DNA of 25,474 nt, from the NCBI GenBank assembly GCA_035560415.1, contig DATMZG010000123.1, positions 1 through 25,474 on the forward strand, in the 5' to 3' direction. Under the pieces are notes generated by a model. That model was not told the DNA's origin. It searched no databases and worked only from the letters and a program-made list of their open reading frames with translations. A program made the position numbers and the translations under genes. The stretch comes from DATMXT01 sp035560415 (GTDB taxonomy: Bacteria > Bacillota > Clostridia > Oscillospirales > Feifaniaceae). Shown in pieces: positions 15,083-21,808 of the stretch. Each line of letters begins with the position of its first letter. Position 1 is the stretch's first letter.

Positions 15083-16039
15083 GATATCTGCCAGCGGGTT
15101 TTTATTCATGGCGTCCCGAACCCCCTCGTTTGAGACGTGGGTGTAAATTTGGGTGGTGTTGAGCTGCTCGTGGCCGAGCACCTCTTTTAGGGTGCGCACG
15201 TCGACCCCCTCCTGAAACATCAGGGTGGCGGCCGTGTGGCGGAGCTTGTGGGTGGAATACCCTCTGTCGCCAAGGCCCGCCTGTGACAGGTGTTTTTCCA
15301 CCAGCTTCTGGACGGCGCTGCGGCCGATGCGCCGGTTTTGGCCGCTCAAAAAGAGCGCGTTTCGGCTCTGCGCCTCGACGCCGTCGACCGGCCGGACTTT
15401 TAAGTAGGCCTTGACCGCGTCCATACAGGCCGGGTTTAAGTAAATGATGCGCTCCTTGTCGCCCTTGCCCTTGATTTTTGCACTGCCGCCCGTGAAATCG
15501 ATGTCGGTGATGTTCATGCCGACAAGCTCGGCCAGGCGCATGCCGCAGTTTAAGAAGAGGGTCAGGATTGCATAGTCCCGCGTACGGTTGCGCCCGCCGA
15601 TGCCGTCAAGCAGGGTCTGTGCCTCCTCCAACGTCAGATGGACCGGCAGCGCGGCGCGGATTTTGGGCGCCTCGAGGGCTGCGGTCGGGTCTTCGTCAAT
15701 CAGGTGCATCCGGGTCGACATGTAGCCGAAATAGGACTTGAGGGTCGAGACCTTGCGGGCTCTCGTCGTGTTGACGTCGTCTTTTGCGCGGGCGAGGTAG
15801 TTTAAAAATTCGTAGATGTCCGAGAGCGTGATGGATTTAACAAAGTCGAGGTCGAGCTTTGAGATGTCGATGTCGTCCATCGCGGCGGAGGAGGGGACAA
15901 GTCCCCGCGAGCGCATGACAAAGCGGAAAAACATGCGCAGGTCAAGCCCGTATTCGTCGACCGTCAGCCCGGAGCGGCCCTTGATGGTCTCCATATAAGT
16001 CAGAAAGTTTTGAATGACGAGGGGGTAAACGCGTTCCAT
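15065..16039 (-). CDS. Tyrosine recombinase, XerC/XerD-like
   Basis: A DNA strand-exchange enzyme of 324 residues with an N-terminal core-binding (SAM-like) domain and a C-terminal catalytic domain. The catalytic residues are complete: R168 (NCGMRLAEL), H264 and R267 (THKLRH), H290 (LGHEQLNTTQ) and Y299 (QIYTH), with the beta-hairpin lysine in KGKGDKERI. It is a second Xer-type enzyme besides the XerD gene at 19687-20568. It could be the XerC partner or a lineage-specific chromosomal recombinase. The start ATG overlaps by two bases the start of the divergent methyltransferase gene, and GAAAGGAC lies about 10 bases before it. No attachment site or cargo typical of a mobile element was seen. 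Confidence 0.88.
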   Translation of the reverse strand: MERVYPLVIQNFLTYMETIKGRSGLTVDEYGLDLRMFFRFVMRSRGLVPSSAAMDDIDISKLDLDFVKSITLSDIYEFLNYLARAKDDVNTTRARKVSTLKSYFGYMSTRMHLIDEDPTAALEAPKIRAALPVHLTLEEAQTLLDGIGGRNRTRDYAILTLFLNCGMRLAELVGMNITDIDFTGGSAKIKGKGDKERIIYLNPACMDAVKAYLKVRPVDGVEAQSRNALFLSGQNRRIGRSAVQKLVEKHLSQAGLGDRGYSTHKLRHTAATLMFQEGVDVRTLKEVLGHEQLNTTQIYTHVSNEGVRDAMNKNPLADIKKGSR

Positions 16040-16565
16040 GAGTGAGCCGTCCTTTCTCAAAATGCATAGCCCGGCAGGGGAGCTGACGGTCTTTGCGGCA
16101 GATGGCGCCGTCGTCGGCATTTCGTTTGAACAGCCGGAGTCGCTGCGCCGCATGCTGCGGTATGTCAGGCGGTATTACGGCGAGCCTGTCATGGCGGAAA
16201 ACCCGGTGCTGTTGCAGGCCGAGAGCGAGATTTGTGAATATTTTGACAAAAAAAGAAGGGGATTCACCGTCCCGATTGCCTACAAGGGGACTGTGTTTCA
16301 GCATAAGGTGTGGGAGACGCTGCACGCGGTGCCGTTTGGAGAAATTTTGACCTACGGTGAACTTGCAAGACGTTCAGGGGCGCCGGATGCGCCGCGGGCT
16401 GCGGGCGCCGCCTGCGGCGCCAATCCGATCGCGCTCATCATCCCATGCCACAGGGCTGTCGGCGCCGACGGGAGCCTCACAAAGTTCGGCGGAGGGCTTG
16501 ACGCAAAATGCACGCTGCTGCAGCTTGAGGGACACGCGGTGGACGTCAGGCAAAGAATTCTGTAA
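16038..16565 (+). CDS. ogt: Methylated-DNA--protein-cysteine methyltransferase
   Basis: A suicide enzyme that takes the alkyl group from O6-alkylguanine in DNA on to its own cysteine. The 175-residue protein has the PCHR active site with acceptor C137, the helix-turn-helix region VWETLHAVPFGEILTYGELARRSG, and the closing FGGGLDAKCTLLQLEG. GAGGGGGT lies 11 bases before the ATG, inside the divergent recombinase gene. If that start is wrong, the next ATG is eight codons on but has no ribosome binding site. Confidence 0.93.
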   Translation: MSEPSFLKMHSPAGELTVFAADGAVVGISFEQPESLRRMLRYVRRYYGEPVMAENPVLLQAESEICEYFDKKRRGFTVPIAYKGTVFQHKVWETLHAVPFGEILTYGELARRSGAPDAPRAAGAACGANPIALIIPCHRAVGADGSLTKFGGGLDAKCTLLQLEGHAVDVRQRIL

Positions 16566-16695
16566 TGTCCGGACAACACCGGTGAAAGGGCTAAACAAAT
16601 CTGCTGAACAACTGCGCCTGCGGGGGTTAAACAATGACGGAGCTTTTGGGGTGCCGGAGGTTTCTTTTGGCATATACCGGATTTGCCCCTCCTCC

Positions 16696-16727
16696 ATTTT
16701 CTACAAAATTTTTATTTTGTAGAAAAT
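16696..16727. repeat. 32-nt perfect A/T-rich palindrome
   Basis: A 14-bp perfect stem, attttctacaaaat with attttgtagaaaat, around a 4-nt T loop. It begins and ends with ATTTTCT/AGAAAAT, like the 28-60 hairpin, and its length (32) equals that of the hairpin at 21977-22008, so it may be a distant single copy of that module. For a transcript from the minus-strand promoter just upstream it would form the 5' end. The rest of 16566-16802 shows no gene. Confidence 0.7.
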
Positions 16728-16736
16728 TCTATCCTG

Positions 16737-16766
16737 ATGATACCACATCCCCCTTTGGCATGTCAA
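16737..16766 (-). promoter_or_regulatory. Strong minus-strand promoter without an adjacent gene
   Basis: On the minus strand, TTGACA (16766-16761), an 18-bp spacer with a TG three bases before the next box, and TATCAT (16742-16737). The expected transcript would start near 16730, open with the 16696-16727 hairpin, run antisense through the methyltransferase gene and reach the recombinase gene at 16039. No convincing gene lies in between. Confidence 0.65.
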
Positions 16767-16802
16767 CGGTATTTTTCAGATTTCTCCGGTAAGACTAAGT
16801 CC

Positions 16803-16925
16803 ATGATTAACTGTGCCGCGAACTGCAAATATCAGGTGGACGGCTACTGTGCGCTGCACAAGGCGGTCCCTATCCAAGTTGTCTCAAACGGCGGATGTCC
16901 ATATTATGAAAGTCAGGATGCCTGA
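16803..16925 (+). CDS. Small Cys-rich protein (40 aa)
   Basis: A 40-residue protein with cysteines C4, C8, C16 and C32, spaced as for a single metal site, and a conserved-looking N-terminus MINCAANCKYQ and ending GGCPYYES. It resembles a short clostridial family that databases often mislabel as hydroxymyristoyl-ACP dehydratase; it has none of the features of that enzyme. Function is unknown. The ribosome binding site is weak (CCGGTAAG). Its stop codon lies in the loop of the terminator shared with the converging radA. Confidence 0.72.
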   Translation: MINCAANCKYQVDGYCALHKAVPIQVVSNGGCPYYESQDA

Positions 16926-16945
16926 GCCGGCATCCTGACTTTTTA
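16909..16945. terminator. Shared terminator between the small Cys-rich gene and radA
   Basis: A 14-bp perfect stem, aaagtcaggatgcc, around a 6-nt loop, followed on the plus strand by a run of T. It covers the last codons of the Cys-rich gene (stop in the loop), and its T-run reaches the radA stop codon. It should end plus-strand transcription well; the minus-strand T-run is short. Confidence 0.88.
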
Positions 16946-18349
16946 TTTGTCCTGTTCAGGCTTTTCAGACGGGCCGATTGCGATTTCAATGGCCTCTCCG
17001 ATGTTCTTCACCGCGTAAATTGTGGCGCCCTCAATCTCCCGCTTGGGCCTGTTTGCGAACGGGATGATAAACTTCGAATAGCCGAGCCGCATGGCCTCGC
17101 TGACGCGGGCCGCGACATTTCGCACTGAGCGCAGCTCCCCCACCAGCCCGACTTCTCCGAACGCAATGAGGTTTTCGGCCACCGGCTTATCAAAATAGCT
17201 TGACGCGCAGGCGAGCACGGCCGCAAGGTCGCTTGACGGCTCTGTGAGCTTCAGTCCGCCGATGACGTTGCAGTAGGCGTCGCAGGTGGACAACTTCAGG
17301 CCTGTCCGCTTTTCGAGGACGGCGAGCAGCATGGTCAGCCGGTTGTAGTCAATGCCGTTGGCCATTCTGCGGGCGGTCCCGAGGTAGGTCTGATTGATGA
17401 GTCCCTGCACTTCGGCCAGAATCGGCCGCGTGCCCTCGTAGACGCAGACCATGCAGGTGCCGGCGACATTTTCCGGCCGCCCGGCCAGCAGCGCCGCGGA
17501 AGGGTTTGGAACTTCGACAAGGCCCTCTTCGCCCATTTCGAAAATGCCGATCTCGTTTGTCGAGCCAAAGCGGTTTTTCACGGCCCGAATGATGCGGTAG
17601 GTCAGGTTTTTGTCCCCTTCAAAGTACAAAACCGTATCGACGATGTGCTCCAGCATCTTGGGGCCGGCAATGGTGCCCTCCTTGTTCATGTGCCCGATGA
17701 AGACGATGGAGATTTCGCGGGCTTTGGCCGTCGCAATGAGGGACGCGGCGCAGTCTCTGATTTGAGAGGGGTTGCCGGGCAGCGAACTGAGTTCGCTGTT
17801 GTACATGGTCTGAATGGAGTCGATGAAGACGATGTCCGGCTTGATGTTTTCAATGGCCAGGTCGACCGCCTGCAGCTCGGTGTCGGTCAGCAGCAGCAGG
17901 TTTTCGGTCGTGACGCCGAGGCGCACCGCCCGCATTTTAATCTGCCGGCGGGACTCCTCGCCCGACACATAGAGCACTTTCTGGGTCTTGCCGAGCGTCT
18001 CGCAAATCTGCAAGAGCAGCGTCGACTTCCCTATTCCCGGGTCGCCGCCCAACAGCGTCACCGAGCCCTTGACCATTCCGCCGCCAAAGACCCTGTCGAG
18101 CTCGGAGAGCCCGGTCGTGATCCGGTTTTCCTCATCGCCATAGTAGGTGTCGGAGGACAGCGGCGCCGCGTGCTGGAGCACGCCCCCTCCCCGTTTCCCC
18201 GCTTTGCCGGGGAGAGGCTCCGGGAGGCGGGTCTCCTCCACCATGGCGGAGAATTCGCCGCAGGAGGGGCATTTTCCGTACCATTTGATGCTCTCATAAC
18301 CGCAGTTTCCGCAGACATATACGGTTTTCGGTTTTGCCACTGTTTTCAC
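16943..18349 (-). CDS. radA: DNA repair protein RadA
   Basis: A RecA-like, DnaB-type helicase that drives branch migration in recombination intermediates. The 468-residue product has an N-terminal zinc finger (C13, C16, C27, C30), Walker A GGDPGIGKST (101-110), the RadA signature KNRFGSTNE (258-266), and a C-terminal Lon-like domain (from about 300) that acts as a scaffold rather than a protease. The start is GTG at 18349 and overlaps the stop of the upstream amidase gene as GTGA, so translation is probably coupled. Confidence 0.95.
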   Translation of the reverse strand: MKTVAKPKTVYVCGNCGYESIKWYGKCPSCGEFSAMVEETRLPEPLPGKAGKRGGGVLQHAAPLSSDTYYGDEENRITTGLSELDRVFGGGMVKGSVTLLGGDPGIGKSTLLLQICETLGKTQKVLYVSGEESRRQIKMRAVRLGVTTENLLLLTDTELQAVDLAIENIKPDIVFIDSIQTMYNSELSSLPGNPSQIRDCAASLIATAKAREISIVFIGHMNKEGTIAGPKMLEHIVDTVLYFEGDKNLTYRIIRAVKNRFGSTNEIGIFEMGEEGLVEVPNPSAALLAGRPENVAGTCMVCVYEGTRPILAEVQGLINQTYLGTARRMANGIDYNRLTMLLAVLEKRTGLKLSTCDAYCNVIGGLKLTEPSSDLAAVLACASSYFDKPVAENLIAFGEVGLVGELRSVRNVAARVSEAMRLGYSKFIIPFANRPKREIEGATIYAVKNIGEAIEIAIGPSEKPEQDK

Positions 18350-19068
18350 GTCTCCATCTCGTAAAATGAGTCGGTCTCCTCAGAATTATAAAATGCGTCA
18401 ATTCCGTCCGCAATGCACTCGGCAAGCGAGGCCTGGTAGGTGTCGGAGGTCAGCATCAGCGCCTCCGCGGGGTTCGATAAAAAGCCGCACTCGACGATGA
18501 CGGCCGGCATTTCAAGTTTCTCGAGCAGGTATATATCCCGGTCGGCAGGCTTGGAGAGCCTTTTATTGTCCGGCTGAAGCCCTTCGAGGATACTGCTCTG
18601 AATTTTCTCGGCCAAAACGCCCGAGCGCTCGCTGTTTTTTGAAAAAAACACCTGGCTGCCACAGTATTTGGCAACGGCAAATTTGTTCATGTGAATGCTG
18701 ACAAAAATGCCGTCCGGATTCGCTTCGGCGATTTTCACCCGCGCTTTCAGGTCGGCCGGCTTGCCGGACTTGCCGTCATCCTGAAGCGCGTAGTCCCCCT
18801 CGCGGGTCATCACAACCATATAGCCGCGCCTGAGCAGGATGAGCTCGAGCTTCTTTGCGACCTGGAGGTTCAGCACTTTTTCCGAGATGCCGGAGCGGGA
18901 TTGGGCGCCGCCGTCAAAACCGCCGTGGCCGGCGTCGAGGACGATGACTTTCTCGGGGTCCATGTAAATCTGGACCGGAATATCCCGCGTAAAATAAAAG
19001 GCTGCTCCGATTAGGGCCGCAGCGGCAATAAGGGCGGCATAGCAGTACGGCTTGAAGCGTCTTCTCAT
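18346..19068 (-). CDS. cwlD: Membrane-anchored N-acetylmuramoyl-L-alanine amidase, CwlD-like
   Basis: A zinc amidase of 240 residues with an uncleaved-looking N-terminal transmembrane segment (about 8-27), followed by the Amidase_3 domain. Likely zinc ligands are H48 (DAGHGG), E63 and H126 (SIHMN), and the catalytic Glu is E193 (VECGFLSN). Length, single N-terminal anchor and lack of wall-binding repeats fit CwlD, which with PdaA makes the muramic lactam of spore cortex. The neighbours SpoIIM-like and XerD are consistent with a sporulating lineage. The gene symbol rests on this architecture, so a general cell-wall amidase remains possible. A weak GGGTGATG precedes the start. Confidence 0.8.
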   Translation of the reverse strand: MRRRFKPYCYAALIAAAALIGAAFYFTRDIPVQIYMDPEKVIVLDAGHGGFDGGAQSRSGISEKVLNLQVAKKLELILLRRGYMVVMTREGDYALQDDGKSGKPADLKARVKIAEANPDGIFVSIHMNKFAVAKYCGSQVFFSKNSERSGVLAEKIQSSILEGLQPDNKRLSKPADRDIYLLEKLEMPAVIVECGFLSNPAEALMLTSDTYQASLAECIADGIDAFYNSEETDSFYEMET

Positions 19069-19168
19069 AACATCACCCGTACACTTTATTCAGCCGGGCG
19101 ACGCCGTATGCTACATGGGCGGGCGTGGGAAAACTGAACATTGCGGGGAAATAAGCGGGGTAAAAAAC

Positions 19169-19678
19169 TCAGTACTCTATTCCCCGCCGGGCCGGAACGC
19201 CCGAGTCAAACGGGTGCTTTTTGCAAATAAACTCCGTGTAGTAGTCGGCGGCCTTCACAAGCTGCGCGGACGGGTTTCTGCCGGTCAGCACCACTTCGCA
19301 GGCGGCGGATTTTAATAGGTCAAGCAGCCGCCTCTCGTCCACGAGTCCGAGGTTTACGGCGTCGAGGACCTCGTCTAAAATCAAAAGTCCGCAGCTTTTG
19401 GCGGCCACGGCCTCAAGGGCTGCCGAAAATTCCTGCGCGATCTCTTTTGCAAGGGCGGCTTTTTGGTCGTCAGAGAGGGTGTGATAAAAGCCGTGCGGGC
19501 GCTCGGCGTTAAAGACCCCGATGCCCGCAACCCGGCGGACAGCGGCGATTTCGCTGCTGTCCGAGCTCTTTAAAAACTGGATGACGAGGGCCTGTCCCCC
19601 ACTGCCGGCAAACCGGAGGGCAAGCCCAAACGCCGCGGTCGTTTTGCCTTTGCCGTCTCCGGCATACAGATGAATCAC
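19169..19678 (-). CDS. cobO: Cob(I)alamin adenosyltransferase, CobA/CobO/BtuR type
   Basis: Attaches the adenosyl group of ATP to cob(I)alamin, the last activation step for adenosylcobalamin. The 169-residue protein opens VIHLYAGDGKGKTTAAFGLA, with the P-loop GDGKGKTT at about residues 7-14; other family motifs are FLKSS, the Walker B-like LLILDEVLDAVNLGL, and LTGRNPS. The start is GTG at 19678, with TAGGTGAT just before it, 8 bp after xerD. Any longer reading frame upstream is only the xerD gene in another frame. No other cobalamin gene is in the window, so it may serve salvage. Confidence 0.92.
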   Translation of the reverse strand: MIHLYAGDGKGKTTAAFGLALRFAGSGGQALVIQFLKSSDSSEIAAVRRVAGIGVFNAERPHGFYHTLSDDQKAALAKEIAQEFSAALEAVAAKSCGLLILDEVLDAVNLGLVDERRLLDLLKSAACEVVLTGRNPSAQLVKAADYYTEFICKKHPFDSGVPARRGIEY

Positions 19679-19686
19679 GGTATCAC

Positions 19687-20568
19687 CTACGCTCTGGGAT
19701 GATATTTCGTATAGACATTGCGGAACCTGTCCTTGATGAGCTGGGAATAGATTTGCGTGGTCGCAATATCGGTGTGGCCGAGCATCTCCTGAATCGACTT
19801 CAAATCGGCGCCGTTTTCCAGCAGGTGGGCCGCAAAGGAATGCCTCAGCGTCTGGGGCGTGATGCGGGTGCGAATGTCGGCCGTCTGCTGATATTTTTTT
19901 AAAAGCTTCCAAAAGCCCTGCCTCGTCAGCCGCTCGCCCGACATGTTGAGGTAGAGTGCGTTGCCGGAGCTTGCTGTCGCGAAAATGGGCCGTGCGGTGT
20001 TCAGGTAGTCCATGACAAACCGGATTGCAAGCGGATAGAGCGGCACAATGCGCTCCTTCTCGCCGGCGCGGCAGCGAATGAAGCCGATGCTGAGGTTGAC
20101 GTCTTCAATGTTGAGGTCAACGAGCTCGGAGACCCTTATGCCTGTGGCGTAGAGCACCTCAAGCATGCAGCGGTCGCGCAGGCCCTTGAACTCGGAGACG
20201 TCCGGCTGCTCAAGCAGCAGTTCCACTTCGGTTTTGGAGAGAATCTGGGGCAGCGCCCGCTTACACTTGTCCCGTTTGACCTCCAAAAAAGGATTGCCCG
20301 AGACGAGGCCGTTCGCCTGCAGGAATTTGTACAGCGTGTGGATGGAAGCGGAGACGCGGGAGACCGTGGAGGGGGCCTTCGTCAGCTTCAGGTCTTCAAA
20401 ATAGGCGCTCGCAATGTCGCTTGACACGTCCGCGAAAGAGTGCACGCCATGCTCGTTTGCAAAGGAAATAAACTGCAGGATATCCCTTTTATAGGACTGC
20501 AGCGTGTTGGCGGACGAATGTTTTTTTGTTTCGAGGTAAGACATGAAATCGGTCAGCTGCGAAACCAT
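19687..20568 (-). CDS. xerD: Tyrosine recombinase XerD, with the HxxR histidine replaced by Gln
   Basis: The chromosome-dimer resolution recombinase, 293 residues, of typical XerD length and ending (YTKYHPRA-like C-terminus). The catalytic domain has R145 (GIRVSEL), K171 (GEKERIV), R242 (TLRHSF), H265 (LGHTD) and nucleophile Y274 (TTQIYSQ). The position that is normally the first His of HxxR is Gln239 (TPQTLRH; codon CAG). The next residue after the Tyr is also changed, YSQ instead of YTH. GGGAG precedes the ATG. It lies between a SpoIIM-like gene and cobO, and xerD next to a spoIIM gene is a known Firmicute neighbourhood. Confidence 0.93.
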   Translation of the reverse strand: MVSQLTDFMSYLETKKHSSANTLQSYKRDILQFISFANEHGVHSFADVSSDIASAYFEDLKLTKAPSTVSRVSASIHTLYKFLQANGLVSGNPFLEVKRDKCKRALPQILSKTEVELLLEQPDVSEFKGLRDRCMLEVLYATGIRVSELVDLNIEDVNLSIGFIRCRAGEKERIVPLYPLAIRFVMDYLNTARPIFATASSGNALYLNMSGERLTRQGFWKLLKKYQQTADIRTRITPQTLRHSFAAHLLENGADLKSIQEMLGHTDIATTQIYSQLIKDRFRNVYTKYHPRA

Positions 20569-20593
20569 GGTCAGACTCCCACTATGACAATTT

Positions 20594-21115
20594 TCACTTC
20601 AAAAAAAGCTCGACGACCGCCGAAAAAAATAAAAATAACACGGCTACCCCGGTGGACGTGATCAGTGTGCCGGAAGTTTTGGCAAAATCGCTTCTGCCCT
20701 TGATTTCGGGAAAAGCTCTGATCATGGAGACGGAGGAGGCGGCGCAGGCCGAGCAGAGTAAAATGACGGCCGGCGCCGAAAAAGCGAGAAACGGAACGCC
20801 GGTAAAAATCCCCTCGAGTGTGCCAAGCGATAGGAGCGACGCGGAGCACGCGCCGACAATATAGCCAAAAAAACAGGCCGACATAAAGGCCATCAGGGCG
20901 CCGAGCAGAGAAAAAGAGAAAAAGTATGCGACGACTATGGAGAGCGCACACAGGCGGGTGGCTCCAAGCTCCTGCGCCAGTTCGGCGGCGCTGAGGGCGG
21001 CGGCCGACGACATCGTATAGGAAATCGAGCCTACGACAATGCCGATTAAATAGACGCCGATGACAAGGCTGAGCAAACTCGGGGACTTATAAAAACGCTT
21101 TTTAATTCGCCGCAT
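20594..21115 (-). CDS. Multi-pass membrane protein, SpoIIM-like
   Basis: A 173-residue protein with a basic N-terminus (RRIKKRFYKS) and about four to five hydrophobic segments, at roughly 15-33, 58-80, 82-101, 107-131 and 152-170. The stretch LGALMAFMSACFFGYIVGAC resembles the glycine-spaced core of SpoIIM, the protein that helps SpoIID and SpoIIP dissolve septal and engulfment peptidoglycan during sporulation. Position directly before xerD supports this, since spoIIM lies near xerD in Bacillus. The ATG at 21115 is chosen because GGAGG lies 5 bases before it, inside a 4-codon longer frame. Similarity is by shape and not strong. Confidence 0.6.
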   Translation of the reverse strand: MRRIKKRFYKSPSLLSLVIGVYLIGIVVGSISYTMSSAAALSAAELAQELGATRLCALSIVVAYFFSFSLLGALMAFMSACFFGYIVGACSASLLSLGTLEGIFTGVPFLAFSAPAVILLCSACAASSVSMIRAFPEIKGRSDFAKTSGTLITSTGVAVLFLFFSAVVELFLK

Positions 21116-21195
21116 TTCGTCCTCCATGAGAGAAATGAATAAATATCAAATGCGGCAAATGGTGTGTATGTATGCAGAAAATATTCAACTGCACT

Positions 21196-21214
21196 TTACA
21201 TAACTATTATGTAA
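21196..21214. promoter_or_regulatory. 8-3-8 inverted repeat at the transcription start of the spoIIM-like/xerD operon
   Basis: Perfect inverted repeat TTACATAA-CTA-TTATGTAA. It sits just downstream of the TATAGT box at 21220-21225, over the expected start of minus-strand transcription. A bound protein here would block the promoter, so it is a candidate operator. The half-site also resembles an arm of a dif site. Confidence 0.55.
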
Positions 21215-21219
21215 TTATC

Positions 21220-21248
21220 ACTATACACCATTAACCCTTAGAAATCAA
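21220..21248 (-). promoter_or_regulatory. Sigma-A-type promoter for the spoIIM-like/xerD/cobO/cwlD/radA operon
   Basis: On the minus strand, TTGATT (21248-21243), a 17-bp spacer and TATAGT (21225-21220). Start is expected near 21213, giving a leader of about 100 nt. The spacer region 21128-21420 is strikingly AT-rich against GC-rich flanks and holds no gene. Confidence 0.72.
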
Positions 21249-21253
21249 TGGGT

Positions 21254-21282
21254 TTGACTCGAATATTTTAACAAATTATTAT
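21254..21282 (+). promoter_or_regulatory. Divergent plus-strand promoter with no gene in front of it
   Basis: TTGACT (21254-21259), a 17-bp spacer and TATTAT (21277-21282). It is back to back with the xerD-operon promoter, the two -35 boxes being 5 bp apart. No plausible plus-strand gene follows before 23531. A transcript would be antisense to the TIGR04086-type gene. Confidence 0.55.
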
Positions 21283-21284
21283 CG

Positions 21285-21312
21285 GATTTATGTAAATATA
21301 TTTATGTTAACT
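21285..21312 (+). other. dif-like 28-mer in the xerD-operon upstream region (tentative)
   Basis: The layout is an 11-bp left arm GATTTATGTAA, a 6-bp centre ATATAT and an 11-bp right arm TTATGTTAACT. The right arm differs by one base from the XerD arm of E. coli dif as I remember it. The left arm matches a XerC arm poorly. The left arm also contains TTATGTAA, a motif that occurs twice more at 21196-21214. Confidence 0.25.
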
Positions 21313-21424
21313 CGTGGAATTACTTTCCCCAATATGTAGATTTTGTCATTGCTCCAGTCCATCATTTCGTATATGTGTAAAAGTATGTGGATTTTGTGGA
21401 TATTTTACGGCCTGTTAACATTCA

Positions 21425-21808
21425 TCACCTCCGGCGGCGCGGACGGGCGTGGCCGCCTATGCTGCCCCCGACTGCGGCCGGGAGCAGAGTTGTCGCCACA
21501 AGCCTGAGCATCGCTCCCCCTCTCGGTAAAGTGCCAAATAAAATGACGGAAAGGAGAACCATCAACGCAAAAATGACGGCGCCCGCTGCGACACCGGTCA
21601 GGGCTCCGTTTTTCTCCCCTTTTTTTGCGGCTCCAAACCCGCAGTATCCGGCCACCGCACTGAGGATTGCGATCAGCGCGATTTTTTCAGCCATTTCGCT
21701 CCCCAGCTTTATTCCAACGGCGCTGAGCGCCGCCATCAGGAGCAGGAATATCAGCAGCCCTTTGGCCGCCACAATTCCATACCCGCTTTTTTTCTCCATG
21801 CGGTTCAC
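21425..21808 (-). CDS. TIGR04086-type small membrane protein
   Basis: A 127-residue protein with four hydrophobic helices (about 11-30, 40-58, 70-92 and 98-118) separated by a Lys/Gly loop (FGAAKKGEKNG) and ending in an arginine tail (HARPRRRR). This arrangement and the position next to yajC fit a Firmicute membrane family called TIGR04086/YrzE-like; the function is unknown. The start is GTG at 21808, with AAGGAGGG 6 bases before it. An ATG three codons in would have poor spacing. Confidence 0.78.
   Translation of the reverse strand: MNRMEKKSGYGIVAAKGLLIFLLLMAALSAVGIKLGSEMAEKIALIAILSAVAGYCGFGAAKKGEKNGALTGVAAGAVIFALMVLLSVILFGTLPRGGAMLRLVATTLLPAAVGGSIGGHARPRRRR

Noticed and set aside
15065..16039. 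The tyrosine recombinase as the integrase of a mobile element
   Set aside because: Its neighbours are housekeeping genes, no tRNA or direct-repeat attachment sites were seen, and base composition matches the flanks.
16374..16697. Minus-strand reading frame starting beside the 16696-16727 hairpin
   Set aside because: It is mostly antisense to the methyltransferase gene, is Arg/Ser/Pro-rich as expected of a GC-rich shadow frame, and shows no recognisable domain.
21158..21185. Sporulation sigma-E-like boxes on the minus strand (GAATATT and CATACAT)
   Set aside because: Both boxes look good but only about 5 to 9 bases separate them, against the 13-15 expected, so they cannot form one promoter.
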